Source: Myxococcus llanfairpwllgwyngyllgogerychwyrndrobwllllantysiliogogogochensis (GTDB taxonomy: Bacteria; Myxococcota; Myxococcia; Myxococcales; Myxococcaceae). Taken from it: DNA of 64,000 bases. The DNA lies in NCBI RefSeq assembly GCF_006636215.1, contig NZ_VIFM01000024.1, positions 1-64,000 on the forward strand, read 5' to 3'. The notes beneath the pieces were generated by a model. It did no database searches, was not told the DNA's origin, and saw only the letters and a program-made list of their open reading frames with translations. The translations under genes were made by a program, and so were the position numbers. Positions 34,483-43,413 of this stretch are shown here, piece after piece; the first letter of the stretch is position 1; every line of letters begins with the position of its first letter.

Positions 34483-36150
34483 TCACCGGCACAGGGGCTC
34501 ATGGCTGGGATACGGATACGCCAGGGTCGGCTCGGTGGCCGCGTCCATCAATGCCCGCGGGTAGCCCTTGCACATCAGTGTGTCCAGGAAGTCCGCGAGA
34601 CACGGTGCGGCCTCCGTCGTCTCCACCACGTCCACCTGCCTTCCCTCCACCATCCTCCACGTGTGCTTGCGATACCCCCGCGCCCATGGCGCCAGGTTCA
34701 TCGCCGGAGCCGCGAGCGCTTCGTACAAAACCTGCCGCGACGGCGTACCGGTGCCCAGCCGATAGAGCATGGCGGCCACCTCGTTCTCCTCGATGGGCTG
34801 GAGCAATCCGTCCTCGGGCTTCGGCCGAGACCACGCGACCAGCTCCGGTGAACGCGTCTCCAGGTCCAGCCAGAACATCGTCCCGCCCTGCCTGTCGTAG
34901 TAGCGGGGATTGCCGCGCGTGTCGGAGCTGAACCACGTGGCCCAGCCCTCACTCCACGCCTGGCCCGGGAAGGTGGGCACCCCGACATAGTGCGGTCCGC
35001 CCTCGGAGGGGCTCGTCCCGTGGCTGGCCATCGCCCAGTGCCCCAGCTCGTGGAGCACCATCGCCTCGGACCACCACGCCGCGTCGGAGTCTCCCGGCAG
35101 CCAGAGCTGCGCGCCCCAGCGCCGCCCCGCCGCCGTCACCTGCCACGGCGCGAAGCACGCCCCACACGACCACGTCGTGCCGAAGCCCAACCACGCCACC
35201 ACGGGCAACCCCGTCCGGCCAAACCGCTCCCGCGTGCCATTCCACGCCGCGCTCAGCGCCTCGAAGACCGCCGCCGCGCCCGAGCCCTCCGACTCCTCGA
35301 TGGCGACCACGGGCGCGTCCATCAACTCCCGCGTCGGGCGCGCCCAGCTCCACAGCCGCGCGGAAGCCCCCGGCGTCACAGGCAGCGTCTGTGGCCCAGA
35401 CAGGCCCGGGTCCGCCACCGCGTAGTCCACCGTGCCGGGCTTCCCCTGCCCCGCCGCGTACACCACGACGAGGTCCTCCGGGCCCACCTCCGTCGGCAGG
35501 CGCACGGTGAAGCGCCCCACTGAGTCCGTCACCCCCAGGTCGATGAGCGTGCCCGCATGGAAGGACGCGACGAGGAAGCCTCGGGCCGGCACCCACTCCG
35601 TCTCCGGCGTCCAGTCGTGGAAGGCCGCGTCGGGCAAGCGGCGCTCGTAACGCGCGACACCGCTCAGCGTGCGCCCGGGCGCGCCGCACCAGCCCCGGTT
35701 CCCTTCCGCGACACAGCCCGCCTCACATCGCTGTTCGAGCCAGCGCCCCGCCGAGCACCGCTCCAGCGCGCCCATGTCCGAGCAGCGCGTGGTGCTCTCC
35801 ACACAGGCCGCGCCTGGCTCGCAGTGCGCGCCATCGGAGGATTGCGATTCGACGCAGGCCTCGCTCACCGCGCAGTCCTCGCGCGCGAGCTGTCCGTCGT
35901 GACAGCGCTCCACCACGCGAGGCCCCAGACACCGTCCTCCGACAGGAAGCGCGCCGCAGTCGACCTGGGCCCTCACGGCTTCCTCGGGCCCGGTGGAGCA
36001 CGCGCTCATCCGGCAGGCTTCGTCGGAAGCCTCGCACGCGGCATCACACGGAACGGCTCCCGAGCCCGCGCCACACGCCAGCAACCCCACGCCCAGCGCC
36101 CAGTACACGAGCGCCCACCCACTCGCGCGAACAGCCGACTCGAAGCCCAA
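34483..36150 (-). CDS. Lipoprotein with Cys-rich N-terminus and HELGH zinc-metalloprotease domain
   Basis: Probable surface or secreted zinc metalloprotease. Seen: 555 residues from a TTG preceded by GGAGG at suitable distance; longer frames lack such a signal. The lipobox is VGLLACGAG. Residues about 30-160 contain some 20 cysteines in short EGF-like or toxin-like spacing (CDAACEASDEACRMSAC, CVESTTRCSDMGALERCS). A beta-rich carboxypeptidase-regulatory-like segment follows (GVTDSVGRFTVRLPTEVGPEDLVVVYA). The catalytic part has the zincin motif HELGHWAMASHG, with GWATWFSSD downstream. Two closely spaced Cys (WSCGACF) precede the zinc motif. Substrate unknown. Confidence 0.82.
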   Translation of the reverse strand: MGFESAVRASGWALVYWALGVGLLACGAGSGAVPCDAACEASDEACRMSACSTGPEEAVRAQVDCGALPVGGRCLGPRVVERCHDGQLAREDCAVSEACVESQSSDGAHCEPGAACVESTTRCSDMGALERCSAGRWLEQRCEAGCVAEGNRGWCGAPGRTLSGVARYERRLPDAAFHDWTPETEWVPARGFLVASFHAGTLIDLGVTDSVGRFTVRLPTEVGPEDLVVVYAAGQGKPGTVDYAVADPGLSGPQTLPVTPGASARLWSWARPTRELMDAPVVAIEESEGSGAAAVFEALSAAWNGTRERFGRTGLPVVAWLGFGTTWSCGACFAPWQVTAAGRRWGAQLWLPGDSDAAWWSEAMVLHELGHWAMASHGTSPSEGGPHYVGVPTFPGQAWSEGWATWFSSDTRGNPRYYDRQGGTMFWLDLETRSPELVAWSRPKPEDGLLQPIEENEVAAMLYRLGTGTPSRQVLYEALAAPAMNLAPWARGYRKHTWRMVEGRQVDVVETTEAAPCLADFLDTLMCKGYPRALMDAATEPTLAYPYPSHEPLCR

Positions 36151-36454
36151 CGCCGTCCCACCTCCACGTCCGCCACACTGGTGACGAGTGCGCGGCAGGA
36201 CAACATGGTGCCCTCGAAGAACAGCATGAGCAGGAGACGCGGGGGTCCCCTGCTTGCCCGCATTCACCGTGTCGCAATGTCAGACATCCGACACGACAGG
36301 CTCTGTTTCCAGCCTGCTCGTCTGCTCAGGGGCAGGCAGGCCCATCGACAAACACTCCTCGCGGGGGCGGGCGCCCGGCGGTGCGACATGGAGGGAGGCC
36401 GGGTTCGCCGCACACCCCCGCGAGAAGCAACTCACGAAACTTGAAGACACCCGC
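36151..36454. other. Intergenic region upstream of the metalloprotease gene
   Basis: 304 bp between the haem-operon end and the metalloprotease start. No credible gene. It holds the composite palindrome at 36269-36294 and presumably the metalloprotease promoter; no clear -10/-35 pair could be assigned. Confidence 0.55.
36269..36294. promoter_or_regulatory. Composite palindrome with MrpC-like half-sites
   Basis: GTGTCG at 36269-36274 and CGACAC at 36289-36294 flank an inner 11-bp perfect palindrome ATGTCAGACAT (36277-36287). Within it, ATGTC-N8-GACAC (36277-36294) differs at one base from the GTGTC-N8-GACAC consensus I recall for the developmental regulator MrpC. It lies 119-144 bp before the metalloprotease start. 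Confidence 0.5.
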
Positions 36455-37258
36455 TCATGGATGATGCGGGGCCCGGCCCGAGGGAATGATGAAAGGCGCG
36501 GGTGAGTCTGGATACTCGACGAGACGGACCTGCAGACCGAAGGTGCTGGCGATGAGTTCCGGACGGAGAACCTGGGCGGGAGACCCCAGCTCCACCAGCT
36601 TGCCGTCCGCCAGGACCGCGATTCGATGCGCGTAACGCGCGGCCAGATTCAAATCATGGAGCACCGCGAGCACCGAACCTCCGTCCCGCGCGAAGTGCGT
36701 CGCTTCCTCCAGGACGAGATGCTGATGCGAGAGGTCCAGGCTCGACGTCGGCTCGTCGAGCAACAGATAACGATGACCGTGCTCGGGCGCCTCCCAGAGT
36801 TGCGCGAGCACGCGCGCGAGCTGCACCCGCTGACGCTCTCCTCCCGAGAGAGAGGTATACGGCCGCGACGACAGGTGCCGGATGTCCATCACCTCCAGCG
36901 CGGCCTGCGCCGCATCCATGTCCGCGCTTCCTTCGCCCCGCGTGGCGTGAGGGCTGCGTCCCAGCAGCGCCACCTCCAGCACGGTGAAGCCGAACCCGAG
37001 TGACGACTCCTGGGGAAGCACGCCCAGCCGCAACGCGCGCTCCCGGGGAGGCCACTTCAACAGCGGGCGCCCATCCATCAGCACCTCGCCCACGGTGCAG
37101 GGAAGTTCCCCGGAGAAGGCCGAGAGCAGCGTGGACTTGCCCGCGCCGTTCGGCCCCACCACTGCGAGGACCTCGCCAGGCACCAGGTTCAGCGACACCG
37201 GTCCCAGCGCGCGACCCCGGCCTCGCCACACCTCGACTCCCCGTGCCTCCAGGCTCAT
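36455..37258 (-). CDS. hmuV: Haem ABC transporter ATP-binding protein HmuV
   Basis: Cytoplasmic ATPase that powers haem import through HmuU. Seen: 267 residues from ATG in an ATGA overlap with the permease gene. Walker A GPNGAGKST near residue 36, Q-loop LPQESS, ABC signature LSGGERQR near 139, Walker B LLLDEPTSSLD and H-switch AVLHDLN. Length and gene order (receptor, HmuY, HmuS, HmuT, HmuU, HmuV) support haem over ferric siderophore. It is the last gene of the Fur-controlled operon. Confidence 0.93.
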   Translation of the reverse strand: MSLEARGVEVWRGRGRALGPVSLNLVPGEVLAVVGPNGAGKSTLLSAFSGELPCTVGEVLMDGRPLLKWPPRERALRLGVLPQESSLGFGFTVLEVALLGRSPHATRGEGSADMDAAQAALEVMDIRHLSSRPYTSLSGGERQRVQLARVLAQLWEAPEHGHRYLLLDEPTSSLDLSHQHLVLEEATHFARDGGSVLAVLHDLNLAARYAHRIAVLADGKLVELGSPAQVLRPELIASTFGLQVRLVEYPDSPAPFIIPSGRAPHHP

Positions 37259-38352
37259 GACATCCCCTTGCCGCGCGCCAGCATCGAGATGAAGACAGGA
37301 ACGCCCAGCATGGACGTGAGCGCACCGACGGGAAGCTCCTGGGGCACCGCCGCCGTGCGAGCGAGCACATCCGCGGCGACGAGCAACGCCGAGCCCAGGA
37401 GCGCCGAAGCCCCCATCAACCGCCGGTGGTCCGGCCCGAGCGCGAGCCGCAGCAGCGCCGGAACGAGCAACCCCACGAAGCCGATGATGCCCGTGACGGA
37501 CACCGCCGCGCCGACGCCCAGCGCCGCCGCGAGGATGAGCCGTCGCTTCAGCTTCTCCACGTCCACGCCCAGGTGCCATGCCTCGCGCTCTCCCAGAAGC
37601 AGCAGGTTGAGCGAGCGTGAATCCCTCAGCAGCAACACCAGCGCGATGAGCAGCGGCACCGTGGACGCCACCACCACGCTCCAGGAGGCGCCGGCCAGGC
37701 TGCCCCAGGTCCAGAAGGTGATGGTGCGAAGCTGCGCGTCGGTGGCCATTTGCGTGAGCAGGCCAATCCCCGCGCCCGCGCCCGCGCTCACCGCCACGCC
37801 CGCCAGGAGGATGCGCGCCGTCTCCGTGCGCCCACCACCCCCGCCCAACCTCTGCGCGAGCAACGTGGCGCTCAGCGCGCCCAGGAACGCCGCGCCCGGT
37901 ACCACGAGCAACCGGAACGGCCCCAGCCGCGAGCTGAGGGCCACGTCCATGACGATGGCGGCCACCGCGCCCAGGGCCGCGCCGCTGGAAGTCCCCAGGA
38001 GGCCCGGCTCCACGAGCGGGTTGCGGAACAACGCCTGGAGCGCGGCACCGCTGGTGGCCAGCACCGCGCCCACCATCACCCCGAGCACCACGCGAGGCAG
38101 ACGGATGGACAGCAACACCGCCTGCTGCATCGGCTCCAGCCGATATCCCGTCTCCAGCCCCAACGCCTCCAGCGCACTGCCGAACAGCCCCAACAGTGGC
38201 ACCCGGTAGGAGCCCACCGAGAGCGACGTGAGCGTGACGACCACGAGCGCGGCGCCCAGCACGAACCATGGGCGAGGACGGCCACCAGGCACCCTCACCT
38301 GCTCCCGCGCCGGATACGTCGCGGGAGCGGGAGCCACGTCCGAAGCGCTCAT
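37255..38352 (-). CDS. hmuU: Haem ABC transporter permease HmuU (FecCD family)
   Basis: Inner-membrane channel of the haem importer. Seen: 365 residues, ATG overlapping the hmuT stop. A 25-residue cytoplasmic lead precedes about ten transmembrane helices. FecCD landmarks: LSIRLPRVVLGVMVGAVLATSGAALQALFRNPLVEPGLLG near residues 80-120, GVGAAVSVTGIIGFVGLLVPALLRL, DHRRLMGASALLGSALL and ELPVGALTSMLGVPVFI near the end. It works as a dimer with HmuV. Confidence 0.93.
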   Translation of the reverse strand: MSASDVAPAPATYPAREQVRVPGGRPRPWFVLGAALVVVTLTSLSVGSYRVPLLGLFGSALEALGLETGYRLEPMQQAVLLSIRLPRVVLGVMVGAVLATSGAALQALFRNPLVEPGLLGTSSGAALGAVAAIVMDVALSSRLGPFRLLVVPGAAFLGALSATLLAQRLGGGGGRTETARILLAGVAVSAGAGAGIGLLTQMATDAQLRTITFWTWGSLAGASWSVVVASTVPLLIALVLLLRDSRSLNLLLLGEREAWHLGVDVEKLKRRLILAAALGVGAAVSVTGIIGFVGLLVPALLRLALGPDHRRLMGASALLGSALLVAADVLARTAAVPQELPVGALTSMLGVPVFISMLARGKGMS

Positions 38353-39266
38353 GTCCCGTCCTGCGCCGGAAGTCCCATGCCGTCCTGCAAGCGCTGCACG
38401 GCCTTGCCCAGCTTGGGCCCCAGGCTCATGAAGTGGACGTCCTCGATGGTGGTCAGCTTCCAGCCCTGCACCTGGGACAGGCCAGGGACCAGCCGAAGTC
38501 CCGCCTCACCTCCAACGGCCTCCAGCGAGCTGCCGGGAAGCAGGATGATGTCGGGCGCCGCGCCAACCACGGCCTCGGCCGTCAGCGGCCGGTGACCGGT
38601 GTAGCCCGTCACGGCATTCACACCCCCCGCCAGCCGGATGAGTTCATCGGTGGCCGTGTCCTTGCCCGCGACCATGAGGGCGTTGGCGCCCCGGGCATAC
38701 AGCGCGAGGATGCGCTTGGGCTTCGCCTGCTTCGCCGACGCGGCACGAGCAGCGGCGCGCTTCAGGTCCGCCTCCAGCTCCGCGACGAGCGCCTCACCCT
38801 CGGACACCCGGCCCAGCTTCGTCGCGAGCGTCCGGATGCGCTGCCGTGCCGCATCCAGCGTGGGCAGGTTGGACAGCACCACGACTTCCATTCCCGCCGT
38901 GCGAAGCTGCTCGAGGACACCAGGAGGTCCCGCCTCCTCCGACGCCAGCAGCCACGCCGCGCCGAGCGCGAGCAGGGGCTCCGCGGCCAGCGCGCGCTGG
39001 TAGCCCACCTTCGGCCGGCTCCGGGCCACGGGCAGCGCCAGGCTGGTGTCGTCCACGCCCACCACCTGCGCTCCCGCGCCGAGCGCGAACACCGTCTCGG
39101 TGACAGCGGGCCCCACCGTCACCAGCTTGGGCGCGGCGGGAACCGGGGCCGTCTTCGCCGCGACAGGAGCAGGTGCCGCCTTCGCGGCGGCGGGTGCGGC
39201 CGGAGCAGCGGCCAGCGCGGCCTGCGACAGCAGCAGCGCCGCCAGGAGCACCGTCACGCGCTTCAT
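38349..39266 (-). CDS. hmuT: Periplasmic haem-binding protein HmuT
   Basis: Captures haem in the periplasm and delivers it to HmuU. Seen: 305 residues from ATG overlapping the hmuS stop. A signal peptide (MKRVTVLLAALLLSQAALA) is followed by an Ala/Pro-rich tether of about 25 residues, then two lobes of a class III binding protein: LVTVGPAVTETVFALGAGAQVVGVDDTS, the KVGYQRALAAEPLLALG segment, and AEAVVGAAPDIILLPGSSL. No lipobox, so soluble rather than lipid-anchored. Confidence 0.92.
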   Translation of the reverse strand: MKRVTVLLAALLLSQAALAAAPAAPAAAKAAPAPVAAKTAPVPAAPKLVTVGPAVTETVFALGAGAQVVGVDDTSLALPVARSRPKVGYQRALAAEPLLALGAAWLLASEEAGPPGVLEQLRTAGMEVVVLSNLPTLDAARQRIRTLATKLGRVSEGEALVAELEADLKRAAARAASAKQAKPKRILALYARGANALMVAGKDTATDELIRLAGGVNAVTGYTGHRPLTAEAVVGAAPDIILLPGSSLEAVGGEAGLRLVPGLSQVQGWKLTTIEDVHFMSLGPKLGKAVQRLQDGMGLPAQDGT

Positions 39267-40354
39267 GACGCCACCCCGGTCGCGGGCAGCGCGGCGATAA
39301 GCTCCTCCATCAGCGCCCGCCATTCAGGCTGCTCGGGGATGCCGGGCTTCCGCTTGCCGAAGAGCAGCGCGATGTTCTCACCGGCCGCGTCGAACAGCTC
39401 CAGCGAGGTGACGACGCCATCACGCGTGGGCTTGCGGACAATCCAGGCCGTGTGGACGTGGTCCGTGCGCAGGTGCAGGTTGAAGCTCGGGTCCAACACG
39501 TTCATCCACGGGCCCATGGCGCGCACGGTGTGCACGGGGCCGGTGTGAATCTGGATGGCGCCCGGGTTGCCGACGAACACCATGATGGGCAGGCCCGAGG
39601 CCGCCACCTTCTCCAGCACCCACGTCAGCGAGGAGGTCGCCACGGGCGTGGTCAACTCACTCCCCACCAGCCGGAGCGCCTGGGTCCGCGCCACCTTGAA
39701 GCGGCGCAGCAGCGGGAAGAAGTCGTGCGTGTCCTGGAGCGCACGCCAGCCGGACACCAGGCCCTCCACGTCGATGTCGCCATCGGGCCGGGGGGCCTCC
39801 GCCGCGGTGGCCGCCTCCACCGGCACCCCGCGCGACTGCTCCGCGTGGGTGTAGTCCTCCACCAGTCGCTCGAACGCGCTGACGCCGGACTCGTCCTCCA
39901 GGTAGACCTTGTGAACGGCCATGCCCGTGCCGTCGAAGAAATGCAGGCTGCGCCGCGTGCCCTCCGGACGGACCTCTCGGAACGCGAAGCCGAAGCGCCA
40001 GCGCGTAAGGAACAGCCGCAGGTCGATGTTCTCGTCCAGCACCAGCGCGACGGCGCCGTTCACCTCGACGTTGCGGTACAGGCCGCGCTTCTCGTGCACG
40101 GCGCTCTCGTTGCGCGTGAGCGTCATCACCTTGCCCAGCGACTCCAGGCGCGGCAACAACGTGTCGAGGCGCAGGTCCAACCGGACGACGTCTTCACCCA
40201 CACCGGTGGCGAGCAACTGCGCCTCGCTCACGCCAAGTTGCTCCGCCGCGTCACGAATACGGGTGCGCGGCTGTTCCTCGCGCAGCGACTGCCAGCGCTG
40301 ACGGAGGGCGGTGGGCTCGAGAGAAGACGCCGGCGAAACAGGTTGGGAAATCAT
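39263..40354 (-). CDS. hmuS: Haem-degrading/haem-carrier protein HmuS
   Basis: Cytoplasmic protein that receives imported haem, and in this family traffics or breaks it down. Seen: 363 residues with the duplicated HemS/ChuS fold. The first half has RDAAEQLGVSEAQLLATGVG, MTLTRNESAVHEKRGLYRNVEV and FGFAFREVRPEGTRRSLHFFDGTG. The second half has DTHDFFPLLRRFKVARTQALRLVG, VGNPGAIQIHTGPVHTVRAMGPW and LHLRTDHVHTAWIVRKPTRDG. Start chosen at the ATG; a GTG three codons earlier is possible, and neither has a good ribosome site. It sits 32 bp behind hmuY. Confidence 0.92.
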   Translation of the reverse strand: MISQPVSPASSLEPTALRQRWQSLREEQPRTRIRDAAEQLGVSEAQLLATGVGEDVVRLDLRLDTLLPRLESLGKVMTLTRNESAVHEKRGLYRNVEVNGAVALVLDENIDLRLFLTRWRFGFAFREVRPEGTRRSLHFFDGTGMAVHKVYLEDESGVSAFERLVEDYTHAEQSRGVPVEAATAAEAPRPDGDIDVEGLVSGWRALQDTHDFFPLLRRFKVARTQALRLVGSELTTPVATSSLTWVLEKVAASGLPIMVFVGNPGAIQIHTGPVHTVRAMGPWMNVLDPSFNLHLRTDHVHTAWIVRKPTRDGVVTSLELFDAAGENIALLFGKRKPGIPEQPEWRALMEELIAALPATGVAS

Positions 40355-40386
40355 GGCAGACACCAGGGGAAAGGAAGACTTCGACT

Positions 40387-41109
40387 TCAGTGAGACGCTT
40401 CGACAGGGAGACCGCTGGGAGAGACGCCATCCTCGAGCGCGCCAGCCGAGACGGGCGCCGTCACCTTCGTCCAGCGCAGCTTGAGCATCGCGGGCGTGCC
40501 GGCGTCGTCGTAGTAGGACAGCATCTCCACCTTGAAGTACGCCTTCGCGTCGGAGCGCACGACGTACACCTGCGCGCGCGGGGACAGCTTGTGCGTCGAC
40601 ACGTCGTAGGCGTACCAGGCGCCGTTGGCCTGGAAGACGGTGTCCGGGTCCACGCCCTCGTCGTCGCCGTCATCCGCGTCGACCGAGTAGCCGCCCGCGG
40701 GCGCCTGGGTGAGCTGGGCGAAGTCCTGCGAGGGCAGCACCGCCACCTCCACGCCGCCCGTGCCATTCACGCCGCCGCGCGAGCGGATGCCAAAGCGCTG
40801 GAACGACAGGTCCCACGTCGCGTCCGTGCTCGCGCTCACCTGCAGACCGGTGTCCAGGTCCAGGCCCACCCAATCCGTCTTGCTCGTGGCGTCGACGACG
40901 GTGGTGATGGAGCCGTCCGTGTTGCCCACGTGGCGCACGTGCGTGCCGTTCGCCGGCACCTCGACGCCCGGCTGCTCCGGCGTGTTGTCATCGTCGTCCC
41001 CAGGCGTGGGGACCAGGTCGTCACCGCAGGCGGACAGCAGGCCGGACAGGCACAGGACCGCGGCGGCGCGGCCGAAACGAGACACGGAGAAGAAGGTGGG
41101 GCGGGACAT
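40387..41109 (-). CDS. HmuY-family haem-binding lipoprotein
   Basis: Surface or outer-membrane lipoprotein expected to capture haem and hand it to the TonB receptor. Seen: 240 residues, ATG with AAGGAG five bases upstream. The lipobox LLSACGDD is followed by an Asp-rich tether (GDDDDNTPEQPG). The domain has HmuY landmarks: VDATSKTDWVGLDLDTG, ATWDLSFQRFGIRSRGGVNG, WYAYDVSTHKLSPRAQVYVVRS and YFKVEMLSYYDDAGTPAMLKLRW. Located between the receptor gene (27-bp gap) and hmuS. Confidence 0.9.
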   Translation of the reverse strand: MSRPTFFSVSRFGRAAAVLCLSGLLSACGDDLVPTPGDDDDNTPEQPGVEVPANGTHVRHVGNTDGSITTVVDATSKTDWVGLDLDTGLQVSASTDATWDLSFQRFGIRSRGGVNGTGGVEVAVLPSQDFAQLTQAPAGGYSVDADDGDDEGVDPDTVFQANGAWYAYDVSTHKLSPRAQVYVVRSDAKAYFKVEMLSYYDDAGTPAMLKLRWTKVTAPVSAGALEDGVSPSGLPVEASH

Positions 41110-41136
41110 TCAGGCTCCTTGAAGGTTCGGGGTGAC

Positions 41137-43275
41137 TCACAGCCGGAACGAGAGGCCGGCCTGGAAGGTGCGTGGTGGAATGGGCAGGTCCGTGGGATTG
41201 CCCGCGTCGGCGAGGTTGGAGCCGAGCACGAAGAACTGGAGCGACTCGCGCGCCCTCCAGGCGATGCGGGCGTCCACCGTGACGTAGGCCTCCGACTTGT
41301 AGGGATTGGCGACGCCGTCACCATCCGTGTCCGGATAGAAGGGACGCTTGCCCACGAGCGCCGCGCGGACCCACGTCTCCAGGCCCCACTCGCGGTGACG
41401 CCACGTGGCCTGCGCGGTGAGCCGGTGGAGCGCCTGACCTTCCAGCGCCCGGTCCAGCTCCTCGTCGTGTCCGTCGGTGAGCGTGTAGGCCACCTCGCCG
41501 GACAGGCGCCACGGGAAGCGCTGGCGCAAGCCCAGCTCACCGCCACGCACGCGCGCACGCGCCACGTTGACGTAGGTGAAGAGCTGCTGCTCTCCGCCCT
41601 GCTGGAGCGTGGTGCCAATCATGTCGCGCAACGCGTGCTGATACGCGCTCACCCAGATCAGCGAGGCATCCGACGGCCGAACCTCCGTGGACACACTGAA
41701 GCTGCGCGAGCGCTCCGGCTTCAGGTCCGGATTGCCGCGCACCGAGTAGCCGACGCTGGGGTTCTCGAAGTCGAGGAGCAGCTCCTGGAAGCCCGGCGCC
41801 CGGTAGCCCCAGCCGTAGCTGCCTCGCACGGTGAGCCAGGACAGCGGGTCCACCTTCGCCGCGAGTCGAGGCGTGACGGCCGTGCCGAACTGCGTGTCCA
41901 CGTCCACGCGCGCGCCCGGGACGACCACCAGCTTGGGGCCCGTCGCCAGCGTCCAACTGTCCTGCGCGTAGAGCGACGCGCGGCCCCGGTCACCCTCGCC
42001 CGTCTCCAGTCGGTCCGCCACCAGCCACTCGCCCAGGAACTCCGCGCCGACGACGAACGCGTGACGTTCGCCCACGCGCGCGTCGAGCTGCGTGCCCAGT
42101 CGGCCCTGCTGCTCGCGCGTGTCCTCCACCGTGTCCAGCGCGGAGGCGCGGCGCTGGTCTCTCAGGTAGCGACGCTGGAAGTGGGAATACGAACCCTCCA
42201 CCCGGAGCGTCGCGCCGCTGTTCAACTTCCAGGACGGCGCCAGCCGCGAGTTGATGGACGTGTCGCGGCTCGCCCTGTCGAACACCGCGCCCGCGACGCC
42301 CAGGTCGACGCCGCGCTGGGTGCGTCGGGAGAAGCCTGCGGACCCTTCCAGTGACAGGGGACCTTCGCCCTTCAGGTCTCCGCTGGCGGAGACGTCGAAG
42401 CCCTCCAGGCTGCTGCCCGTGGTGCCGACGTCCGCGGGCTCCAAATCGTAGGACGCACGGCGCTGCAAGCCACCGCTGAGCCGCAGGCCCCAGCTCTCGC
42501 CACGCGCCTCGCCCGTCGCATCCAGGTCCAGCCGCTCCAATTCGCCATAGGCCACGCGCAGCTCACCGCCGAGCGGCTTGCGAGCCCGTCGCGTGATGAA
42601 GTTCACCACGCCGCCCACGGCGTCACTGCCGTAGAGGACTGACGACGGCCCCTTGACGATCTCCACCTGCTCCACGTCCTCGAGCGACAGCCGGGACAGG
42701 TCCACGCTGCCAGCGACACGGCCCGCGACGCGCTCTCCATCCACCAGCACCAGCACGTACTCGGGCCCCAGGCCCTGCACCTGGAGCGACGCTCCGGCGA
42801 AGGTCTGCACCACCTCCAGGCCCGGATGCGCGGCGAGCAACTCCGACGCGTCCCGCGCGCCGCTCGCGACGATGTCCGCGCGGGTGATGACCTCGGTGGC
42901 CACGGGCGTCTCACCCAGGCGCTCCTGGGTGCGCGACGCCGTCACCACGGTGCGCGCCACCGGCACCTCGTCTTGCGAGGCCTCGGCGGGTGTCGAAGAT
43001 GCCGAGGTCGTCGAGGCCCCTGGACCCGCGACGACCTCGGCCTGCTTCGACACTTTTGCCGCATCCTCGGAAGCGCTCGACTCGGCGGAGCCAGGCTCGG
43101 CCGCGACAGGCGCTTGCTCATTCAGGGACGGATTCGACGCGGGAGAAGGCTGCTCCGCCTCGGCGGACACCGCTTCACCCGGGGCCGCGGCCTGCGCCAG
43201 TTCGGGCGACGCGCGGCCCCACGCCACCTGGGGGGCGGCGCAGGCCAGCACGAGGAGACACCAACTCCCACGCAT
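41137..43275 (-). CDS. TonB-dependent haem/haemophore receptor
   Basis: Outer-membrane gated barrel for uptake of haem, driven by TonB. Seen: 712 residues, ATG with GGAGG upstream. The signal peptide ends in VAWGRA. An unusual 85-residue Ala/Ser/Glu/Pro-rich segment precedes the TonB-box-like VARTVVTASRTQERL. The plug domain is at about 110-230 (VEIVKGPSSVLYGSDAVGGVVNFIT). A 22-strand-type barrel follows, with NPDLKPERSRSFSVSTEVR and a C-terminal strand ending in FQAGLSFRL with terminal aromatic/Arg-Leu. Specificity for haem is inferred from the operon. The long low-complexity lead is atypical and might reach TonB across a wide periplasm. Confidence 0.92.
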   Translation of the reverse strand: MRGSWCLLVLACAAPQVAWGRASPELAQAAAPGEAVSAEAEQPSPASNPSLNEQAPVAAEPGSAESSASEDAAKVSKQAEVVAGPGASTTSASSTPAEASQDEVPVARTVVTASRTQERLGETPVATEVITRADIVASGARDASELLAAHPGLEVVQTFAGASLQVQGLGPEYVLVLVDGERVAGRVAGSVDLSRLSLEDVEQVEIVKGPSSVLYGSDAVGGVVNFITRRARKPLGGELRVAYGELERLDLDATGEARGESWGLRLSGGLQRRASYDLEPADVGTTGSSLEGFDVSASGDLKGEGPLSLEGSAGFSRRTQRGVDLGVAGAVFDRASRDTSINSRLAPSWKLNSGATLRVEGSYSHFQRRYLRDQRRASALDTVEDTREQQGRLGTQLDARVGERHAFVVGAEFLGEWLVADRLETGEGDRGRASLYAQDSWTLATGPKLVVVPGARVDVDTQFGTAVTPRLAAKVDPLSWLTVRGSYGWGYRAPGFQELLLDFENPSVGYSVRGNPDLKPERSRSFSVSTEVRPSDASLIWVSAYQHALRDMIGTTLQQGGEQQLFTYVNVARARVRGGELGLRQRFPWRLSGEVAYTLTDGHDEELDRALEGQALHRLTAQATWRHREWGLETWVRAALVGKRPFYPDTDGDGVANPYKSEAYVTVDARIAWRARESLQFFVLGSNLADAGNPTDLPIPPRTFQAGLSFRL

Positions 43276-43379
43276 TCAACGTCCTCCGGCTCATGGCCGG
43301 TGGGACTCCACTTCCGGATGGAATCCCCGCGGGGCGCTGGGCTCAAGGGCCTCTGGCCTCAGTCAACTCTCGATACACG

Positions 43380-43399
43380 CCGGGCCTGGTCACGCCCGG
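43380..43399 (-). terminator. Possible attenuator between the Com-like gene and the receptor gene
   Basis: CCGGGC (43380-43385) and GCCCGG (43394-43399) pair over 8 nt in the 138-bp gap downstream of the Com-like gene and upstream of the receptor. It could lower read-through or process the transcript. No T-run. Confidence 0.3.
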
Positions 43400-43413
43400 G
43401 CACTCCCACCTGC

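Noticed and set aside
36455-38269. Single long frame joining HmuV with upstream sequence
   Set aside because: The upstream part is out of frame with hmuU codons; the ATG at 37258 with ATGA overlap is the clear start.
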